Shown one piece after another: positions 57,468-64,000 of a stretch of DNA of 64,000 nt. The number at the start of each line of letters is the position of its first letter. Within the stretch, counting starts at the first letter, position 1. This DNA comes from Mycteria americana (Eukaryota > Chordata > Aves > Ciconiiformes > Ciconiidae): positions 266,001 to 330,000 of the forward strand of contig NW_027445658.1 of NCBI RefSeq assembly GCF_035582795.1. Direction: 5' to 3'. Under the pieces are notes generated by a model that saw nothing but the letters and a program-made list of their open reading frames with translations, was not told the DNA's origin and searched no databases. The translations under genes and the position numbers were made by a program.

Positions 57468-59630
57468 CTACCAATCACTTGTCTCTGGAGACTCTGGTGT
57501 CATCAGGTCGTCATCTGAAACTTCTTCAACAAGATTAGAGGGGACAAATCCTCTTGTGCCATCAGTCAACTCTCCCACATACCAACCCTCTTCATCCATG
57601 TCTCCAAAGACGTAAACGTACTGTCCAGCAACTAGAGGAAGCTCTAGTTCAGGCTGCTCATTGGGACCATTGAAAGGATCATAGCTGTATCGAGCTATGA
57701 ATGCTCGAAGCTCTGCCGGTTGTTTTCTCATAGCCTCCAGGAGGATGGACTCCTTGTCTGCTCCCAGGGCAGCCTGGCGTGGCTTGGAAATGATACGGTT
57801 GGATCTTTCTCTTTCCAGCCATTCCAGTTCCTGAAATAGCTGCTGGCGTTGTTCCTTTAGCTTTTGACAAAGATCATTCAGTTCAGTCACCTGGGCTCGA
57901 AACAGTTGCAGGGTTTCTTTGTGTTCCCTGCATACTTCTGTCTGAGCCCTCCGCAAAGACTCGACTTCCTCTCCTTTCCTCTGGAGCGCTAACTTTGTCT
58001 CCTCATGTTCCTTCTCCAGCTGTTGACTTCTTTCTGCTGTTTCTCTCATGGCTTTCAGTTCGCGCTCTGCCTCTTCCAGCTGGGTTTGAAGACAGACGTT
58101 TGTTTGGATGGCAGAATCCGCTCCTCTGCCACTCGCCTTAGTTGCCCTTTCTGTCAAACCCATCTGCCCACAGAGGCAAGCATTTTCTTCAGCCAGTCGG
58201 GTGTTTGCATTTGTCATCCCTGTAAGCTGCACCTGTAACTCCTCACATGTTCGGCTGTGGGTTTTCATGTAATAGGAGCCCTCTTTGTCTGCAGCCACTT
58301 GGGCCTGAAGCTCCTCAGCCACCTTCTGTGAGAAGTCATCCTGCTTGTCCCATGCCAGCAAAGCTCTGGCAGGCTCTTCCATTTCTCCAGCCCTCTGCTG
58401 AGGAAACGATGTCATAGACAGTTCCTTAGTGGCGCTTTGGATGGGCAGTGGCACCCGAGTATTGATCAGATGATCGATGGTCTGCAGTTGCCTGGCTCTT
58501 TCTTGCAGCTGCTTGCTAAGAAGACCCAGCTTAACGGTCTTCTGCTTGAGCCTCTCCCACTCCTCCCGCACTTCAGGAGAGCTTGCCTTCCTCAGAAGAC
58601 AGTTCTCCTCTTGAAGGACACTGCATCGCCTCTCAAGGTCCTTCAGGGCACTCTGGAGGTGGGCGTTCTGCTCCAGCAGCCTGCTGTGACTGCTACGAGG
58701 CAGCCAGTCCTCCTGCTGCCCTACAGTCTGAACACCCACCTCTGCCACAGACCGCCCACCGCCAGTCCTTCCTTGCGACGGGGAGTCCAAGCAGTGCAGC
58801 ACCATGTCTTGCCCCACAGCCTTGAGCAAAACCTCCACGCTGTTCCCTTCCTTCTGGAAGCAAGCGTCTTTTAAGCTCTGACAGGTTTTCCACTGCCCTT
58901 CTCCATCACAGGAGGAAGATGGCATGAGTCCCTCCAAAGAGCAGGGTCCAATGGCCCCAGTGCCCAGGAAGGTCTGCAGGCGGTGCCAGGCTGTAGCCTT
59001 GGCCCTGGCCCTATTGCAGGTAGTGGGCTGCTCGCCCTCGAACCGTTCCAAGATACACTTTAAGAAGCATCTCCTCTGCAGCAGCAGTTCATCTTCGAGG
59101 TGGTGGATGTGGGCAGCCTGCTCGCCATTGGTCTCCCAGCGCAGCTTGCTGAGGACATCGTGGAGCTTACTGCGAGCCTCGCTGCTGCTCCAGGCTCCTC
59201 TCACCAGCTTCTTGGCCAGCTGCTGCTGCAGATCCCGTGCCTGACGGACGGCATCGTCACGCTGCTGCTGCAGCATCCCCTGCACCTCGCGCAGCTCAGC
59301 CTCCTTCGAGCACAGCAGCTGGCAGATCTCCACCGCCCGCTGCCACTGGTTCAGCTCCTGCAACCGCTGGAGCTCCCGTGCCTGCCGCTGCTCCCATTTG
59401 GAGTGCAGCCGTTTGGCCAGGAGCTGCCGGTCCCCCTCTGCCGCCTCCTTCAGCTTCCGAGTTTCAGCGTCGAAGTGGCGGCGCAGCTCTTGGGAGCGGA
59501 GTCGCTCAGCCTCCAGCTCAGCCTGCAGCCTCTCCAGCTGCCACTTGTGCCCATCATTCTGTGCCAGGCCCCAGCGGGGCGAGGGGCGGCTGTGTGCCGT
59601 GGGCCCCCGTTCCGCACCGTCCCGGCTCAT
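57468..59630 (-). CDS. RIMBP3-like: RIMBP3-like protein, single exon, 720 aa
   Basis: An uninterrupted 720-codon frame on one exon. The N-terminal half is coiled coil (about residues 25-180) and ends in a block, KLRWETNGEQAAHI through FLKCILERFEG, that resembles the same region of mammalian RIMBP3. Further coiled coils span about 310-380 and 430-620. A single SH3 domain lies at about 644-705 (ARYSYDP, GDMDEEGWYVGEL, RGFVPSNLVEE), closest in wording to the first SH3 of RIM-binding proteins. The protein ends 15 residues later. Human RIMBP3 is over 1600 aa and continues with fibronectin III and two more SH3 domains, absent here. Mammalian RIMBP3 is an intronless, testis-expressed protein of the spermatid manchette; a similar role here is inference. 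I start at ATG 59,628-59,630 (context GCAGCC before ATG). The open frame extends 19 codons upstream but only from a GTG. The alternative is a 3'-truncated retrocopy, but 720 codons without a stop argue for selection or youth. Confidence 0.88.
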   Translation of the reverse strand: MSRDGAERGPTAHSRPSPRWGLAQNDGHKWQLERLQAELEAERLRSQELRRHFDAETRKLKEAAEGDRQLLAKRLHSKWEQRQARELQRLQELNQWQRAVEICQLLCSKEAELREVQGMLQQQRDDAVRQARDLQQQLAKKLVRGAWSSSEARSKLHDVLSKLRWETNGEQAAHIHHLEDELLLQRRCFLKCILERFEGEQPTTCNRARAKATAWHRLQTFLGTGAIGPCSLEGLMPSSSCDGEGQWKTCQSLKDACFQKEGNSVEVLLKAVGQDMVLHCLDSPSQGRTGGGRSVAEVGVQTVGQQEDWLPRSSHSRLLEQNAHLQSALKDLERRCSVLQEENCLLRKASSPEVREEWERLKQKTVKLGLLSKQLQERARQLQTIDHLINTRVPLPIQSATKELSMTSFPQQRAGEMEEPARALLAWDKQDDFSQKVAEELQAQVAADKEGSYYMKTHSRTCEELQVQLTGMTNANTRLAEENACLCGQMGLTERATKASGRGADSAIQTNVCLQTQLEEAERELKAMRETAERSQQLEKEHEETKLALQRKGEEVESLRRAQTEVCREHKETLQLFRAQVTELNDLCQKLKEQRQQLFQELEWLERERSNRIISKPRQAALGADKESILLEAMRKQPAELRAFIARYSYDPFNGPNEQPELELPLVAGQYVYVFGDMDEEGWYVGELTDGTRGFVPSNLVEEVSDDDLMTPESPETSDW

Positions 59631-59671
59631 GGCTGCAGGGATGGCAACCAAACGCTTCCACCAACAGCCAC

Positions 59672-59690
59672 CAACGTCACGCGTCACTCC
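59672..59690 (-). promoter_or_regulatory. Two CRE half-sites upstream of the RIMBP3-like start
   Basis: The minus strand reads TGACGCGTGACGT, two TGACG half-sites 8 bp apart, 45-60 bp before the ATG. CREB/CREM sites are common in testis-active promoters; binding is not shown. Confidence 0.35.
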
Positions 59691-59764
59691 CTGTCAGCGG
59701 CTGCTGCCTCCCTTGACCATGCAGGAGCAGAGACAGCATCTGCAATCAGCAGGTGGGTGGATAT

Positions 59765-59862
59765 GGCCTTATATATGTGTCCAGGCCCTGAGCACACAAA
59801 GGAGGGGTGGGGCCACATGGCCTTATGAGGTATGTCCTGGCCCTGAGCACACAAAATGTGTG
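59765..59862 (+). repeat. 54-bp tandem duplication spanning the promoter
   Basis: GGCCTTAT-then-CCTGAGCACACAAA occurs at 59,765 and again at 59,819. Only the gene-proximal copy keeps the TATATAAG box. Confidence 0.8.
59768..59775 (-). promoter_or_regulatory. TATA box of the RIMBP3-like gene
   Basis: TATATAAG on the minus strand, 138 bp upstream of the start codon. A CCACCCCTCC GC-box-like site lies just upstream (59,801-59,812). Confidence 0.5.
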
Positions 59863-62310
59863 TCATCTAATGCCATCTCCTGTGAATGTGCAGTTGTGTT
59901 CATCGTCTTGTTGAGTCTTTTGACTAGTCTGGCTTGGAACATCATGAGACATTTTGGTTCTTTTAATTGAAAATGACACCTCCTGGGGTGTAAGAGCTGC
60001 CAGTTTTCCTCTCCATACCCTCAAAGTCCATTGCCAAATTACATCACCCCAGGGCCCTGTCACCTCCTGCAGCCCCCCGGGTCAGGAATGGTGGTGCTGG
60101 GACAGACACTGGTGCCTGTGGGGAGCTGGCGGCCATGACATGGTGGCCACGATGGGGTGGGTCTTAGCCCTGGGCCTGGCTGACCCCAGGCCCAGCAGCC
60201 CTGCATCAGGGTCTTTGTGTGTGGATGACGCTGGGGGGCTGTATCCCCCCAGTCCCTGGGGCCTTGCCACCCCCTCCCAGTGCCCACAGGGTCCTGACTG
60301 CCCCCTCCCACCACAGCATGGCCCCTCTGGGGACCAGCCAGGGCAGGCACAGGGGACAGCCCGGGGCAGCTCCAGCCCTGCCACCCCTCTGGTCTTTCCC
60401 CCAGTGCCCTCACCGTGCCAGGAACCCCTGCACCAAGCAGGGACATGGGAGGGAACTGAGAACATAAGAATGATGGGGGCATGGGAGGCAGGAGGAACGG
60501 GCGAGTTGGGAGTTATGGAAGCAGCAGGGGGGCCTGGGCAAGAGGAGCCCTGACCCAGTGACCCAAGGGATTGAGGAGCAGTGGGTCCAACCGCCTGTCC
60601 AGACCCCGCCTGGGCACACCACCCCTGCCATGGCTGGGGTGGACACTGGCATAGGTGAGAAATGGCTCAGGGAGATGCGGGAGGAGCATGCAGGAAGGGG
60701 AGGAACATCCTCCTGAGGGGGGCAGGAAGAGTTACTCATATACAACAACCTCAACCAAGGGCTTGGTGAGCTGCTTCTTACCTGTGACCCTGGAATTCTC
60801 TCCTGCCGACCTGCAGGAGAGCGCTTAAGCATCAGGGGATGCATTGCGGGCCCAAAAGCAATGTTGTCATTGGCTGAGTTTTCAGCACAAAAACTCATCC
60901 ATAAGCCACTGGAGGTACTCCTCACCACAGTACACGCAACCCCGAGAAGGGGTTTTAGGAGGCCACGTATTTATTGAAGAAATCCTTTGTCTTTGCACAA
61001 AGGTAACATTTTCTTTTGAAGCAATCGTGAAATAATGAAGGTCATTATATTTGCTGACAGGAAGATTTAAATAAAAACTAAATCATTAATTTATAGTATT
61101 TGCTGACAGCGTATTTAGTGAGCCCATAATATATAACTTTCATTTTTGTGGGCAAGTCCTAACTACATTAGAACAATACTTACACCTTTTTACAAAATCA
61201 AATTTAGCCACTGACAAAATTCATTTGTTGCTGGTTGCTTAATTTTAGTTTTTAAAGTTTTAATTGGCAATCAGAATTTAGAAAACAAAGAGGCTCCTAG
61301 GAAAAGAGAGGACTTTATAATACACATATGAAAGAAATTACTTTTCAAATGAGCTACATCATCTGTTTTCAGGGAGAACAAGGAGACCAAGGCAACCTTG
61401 GAAAAACTGTTGAAGCAGGAAGCTTGAATTCTCTCTCTGGTTTTATTTTTAACCTTATGTTTATTTGAGTGTGAATGAGTAATTTGTTGCAGTAACTTTT
61501 TGATAAAGTTTCTTGCACATCAGCAAAAGGAAGCAGCCCTTTTCCAAAGCTGCGTGTGGAGGGGCGAAAGAGAATAGCAACTGTAACGCTGCCTCTACTG
61601 TATGTTTGGGTTCCAGATGAGAGCTGGTTCTTCTGGGTGCTCCTGTGCAGAGGACTACTTTGTCAAACGCCTTTCTTCAGCCACGAGACTAGAATCTCCT
61701 TTAGCATCCGATTTCCTTGCAGGCATTAGTGAGGGAACAGCTCCGCCGCAAAAGGTCCTGCTTCCTCCCGAGAAGATTTGCATGGCCTGGCAGCAAACAG
61801 GCAGCGTCAGAGCAGGACTCTACAACCCGGGCAATACATTAGTTTGATTTCATGTGCCGTGCTCTTACTCCCAGGGAAGATAATTTCTTGCTTCCTGTGG
61901 CTAATGAATTGCCTTCAAAAGCCATGCCTTTAGTGAGCCTTTGGCATGTGGAGTTCCTGCTGCTGCTGGAAAGATGCTAAAATGGAGGATGTGGGCATCC
62001 TAGATCCTTAGAGTTGCTTCATAGCTCCTTTCCATTGTGCCCTACTGCTGTGGTAAATGATACGGTGAGTGGTGAAGCATGAGTAGGGAAAAAAAAAACA
62101 ACATACAAGTCCTAGCCAGCTGAATGAGGTGGCCTCCTCATATGAACCCAATCAGAAACTTGTGGGGGATTGTAATAAAAACTGAAATTTTATGGAAGAG
62201 AAAATCATTCCTTGTTTCTCAAGCCTGCTTCTTCTTCTGCTTGTTGTGAAGGACACCACAAAATTCTAAGTCCAACCCTAAGGACTCTGAATCTCCTAGT
62301 ACTCCCAAAA
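59863..62310. other. Non-coding, no recognised gene
   Basis: GC-rich until about 60,900, then AT-rich, with long runs of unique-looking sequence at 61,020-61,500 (TTTGCTGACAG twice, at about 61,051 and 61,099). No gene family is recognised in any frame. Confidence 0.45.
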
Positions 62311-62670
62311 CGTCCATCAATTGCTCCCACATGAAAGGTGCCGACACTGAAAGCTGTTGCTGGTCCTCACCTTCCCTTGGCAGTGCATTCACAGCCCCAC
62401 AAACTCTGCAGCTCTCGTCTTGTCTAGCCTCCTAAGGTTCAATCACTCTCTCTCTCACTCTTGCCAGAGCCCAGCTCCAAAACTGATAACATCCAGCGAT
62501 TGCTCCCACACCAAACATGCCAGGACTGAAAGCTGTTTCTGGTCCTCACCTTCCCTTGGCAGTGCCTTCACAGCCCCACAAACTCTGCGGCTCTGCACTT
62601 GCCTAGCCTCCTAACGGTCCAACACTCTCTAGCTCACTCTCGCTACAGGCTAGCTCCGAAATTGAAAGTG
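62311..62670 (+). repeat. 179-bp tandem duplication, two copies
   Basis: TTGCTCCCAC at 62,321 and 62,500. Both are followed by ACTGAAAGCTGTT, TCCTCACCTTCCCTTGGCAG and CACAGCCCCACAAACTCTG with few changes. Confidence 0.9.
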
Positions 62671-62752
62671 TATTTTGAATTCCCTGAGAACCTCAGACTA
62701 CTACAGTAATAATCATACTTTTAGTCTGTAATTACACCTGAGAACCATCCAC
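62671..62752 (+). repeat. Short match to 26,945-26,995
   Basis: CAGTAATAATCATACT and flanks recur. Here they lie next to the segment below, whereas their counterparts are 3.3 kb apart on the left. Confidence 0.6.
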
Positions 62753-63885
62753 AGCTCCTGTCATTACGCAAACACACACCACCCTGCAGGAAGACAGGAC
62801 AATACAGAGTCAGCCAGTATGACTGTGACACAAGAGGTCCTTGTGTCCAAAAACACTCAGTAAGTCCCTGATCCAATGAGATAATTTTTTTTTTCTTTTT
62901 CCTCCCCTAATAAGTTGAGGCCCTTCTAGGGATATTTGAAAGATCCTGACTGTAAAATGGCAACAGTTTGGGCACAGGGGATGGGTCAGGTCATTTGTTT
63001 TAGTGTTCTCATAAAACCTGAGGCATGTGTTTTTTCTGTTGCTGAACTATTTTTCTCTTTTCTTCACATTCCTCCCCCAAGAGAGAAAAAAAAGCCCATG
63101 AGTAACAGCGTCAGGACATTTTGAATGCTCTGCTAATACATGAGGTTTCCAATAAGCGTGCCATGGGCGTAGGTGCAGCAAGCTGAAAGCCACAAGGCAC
63201 ACATACTGCAGTATGCAGTGAGGAATGGCCAGTGCACATCAGCACCCTTGTCCTGACAGACGGCCATCGCTGAAGGCAAGTCTGCTCGGTCAGGACGCTG
63301 AACCTCCCCTGCACCCACACCAGGCTCTAACCAAAAGGGGACAGAGAGAGACGCAGAATGACTGTCCAGAAACGGCATTTGGCTCAGGAGGCGTGCAGGG
63401 CAACAGGCACCCAGATGAACTGATAAGAAGTCTCCATGGTCAGCTTTTTCTCCTTTTCACCTTTCAGGTGATGCCGGTCAAGCTCCATGCACCTGCAGCC
63501 ATTCGCTGTACACAACTCCCCTGATGCCGGATATCTAATACACGTTTAATAAAACAACGCACCCCCAGAGACTTTGTCTGTTCACCTTGAGCTGGGACAA
63601 ATGTGCATGTGCGGGTGAGGAAGATCTGCTTTCTCCACTTAATTTTTTGCCTCAGCAAAAACTTTGCAGGATTCCGACTAGAGGGCAGCACTGAAATCAA
63701 AGGGTAAGCAACGCAGAAGGCTCCAGACGCACATTTCCACCTGATTGCCTTAACCAAAACAGACCCTGGATCCTAATTGCTCACTTCAACCTGGAATAGT
63801 CCCAGTCCTCATCTGAAAGCTACTGCATGCCTGGCTGAGGCCAGATGCAAGCCACACAGAGAGCAATCAGAGCCAAAGCCTGCAC
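62753..63885 (+). repeat. Dispersed or duplicated segment, copy B (partner 30,324-30,868)
   Basis: 62,753-62,846 and 63,444-63,885 align with the left copy; 62,847-63,443 is extra. The extra piece has a T-rich run near 62,886 and no recognised termini or genes. Bases 63,886-64,000 hold nothing recognised. Confidence 0.85.
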
Positions 63886-64000
63886 TTTCCGTGGGACAGT
63901 ACCCTAGCAAAAATTCTTTGCTGGGTTTTTTAAAAACCTGTAACTGCACAGAAACCTCCCTGACATCTCTGAACCACCTCTAATTGCAGAGGAACTTGCA

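Noticed and set aside
59631..59687. Nineteen-codon N-terminal extension of the RIMBP3-like protein
   Set aside because: It begins with GTG, not ATG, and overlaps the CRE-like promoter sites. The ATG at 59,628-59,630 is the first usable start.

Overview
The window is nuclear DNA from a bird, most likely a neoavian. The evidence is a CR1-type LINE fragment, an olfactory receptor of the bird-specific gamma-c (OR14-like) clade, avian-type retroviral LTRs and TTAGGG telomere-type repeats. There is no bacterial gene organisation. Most open frames are chance frames in GC-rich or purine-rich DNA.

Bases 1-22,428 are a macrosatellite: four complete units and one partial unit of about 4.87 kb, head to tail and almost identical. 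Each unit carries, in order, a three-copy 174-bp nested repeat, a CpG-rich segment with long C-runs, a segment that also exists as a diverged single copy at 27.7-28.6 kb, the first half of a retroviral LTR, a block of degenerate TTAGGG repeats, and a short pentamer repeat. Unit length varies between 4873 and 4876 bp, and the C-runs account for all of that variation. The array ends at 22,428 in a rearranged junction that re-uses 44 bp from elsewhere in the unit, then passes into the 3' half of a class I (gamma-type) endogenous retrovirus (22.5-24.7 kb).

From 24.7 to 43.4 kb I see no confident intact gene. The region holds a degenerate ~140-bp tandem repeat, the single-copy relative of the satellite, one copy of a repeat seen again at 62.8-63.9 kb, a solo-LTR-like element (31.2-31.8 kb), and a purine-rich minisatellite block (35.5-38.2 kb) interrupted by a promoter-like segment with ZNF143/YY1-type motifs. 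One MROH-like exon remnant lies at 39.7 kb.

From 43.4 to 52.2 kb is a nest of retroelements: an LTR on the minus strand, the 5' half of a second provirus of the same gamma-type family (LTR-gag-pro-RT), a GC-rich segment repeating the ZNF143/YY1 module and the purine tract, a second avian LTR with the end of its internal region, an integrase remnant and a minus-strand CR1.

The right side holds the only recognisable host genes. One is an OR14-like olfactory receptor pseudogene (53.2-54.2 kb, minus; start codon lost and one frameshift). The other is an intronless 720-codon RIMBP3-like gene (57,468-59,630, minus) with long coiled coils and one C-terminal SH3 domain, a TATA box upstream and a poly(A) signal just downstream. 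From 59.9 kb to the end I see only non-coding DNA and repeats. Nothing shows the genes acting in one pathway. The common theme is recurrent tandem and segmental duplication, as in a subtelomeric, microchromosomal or W-linked region, though location cannot be told from sequence alone.
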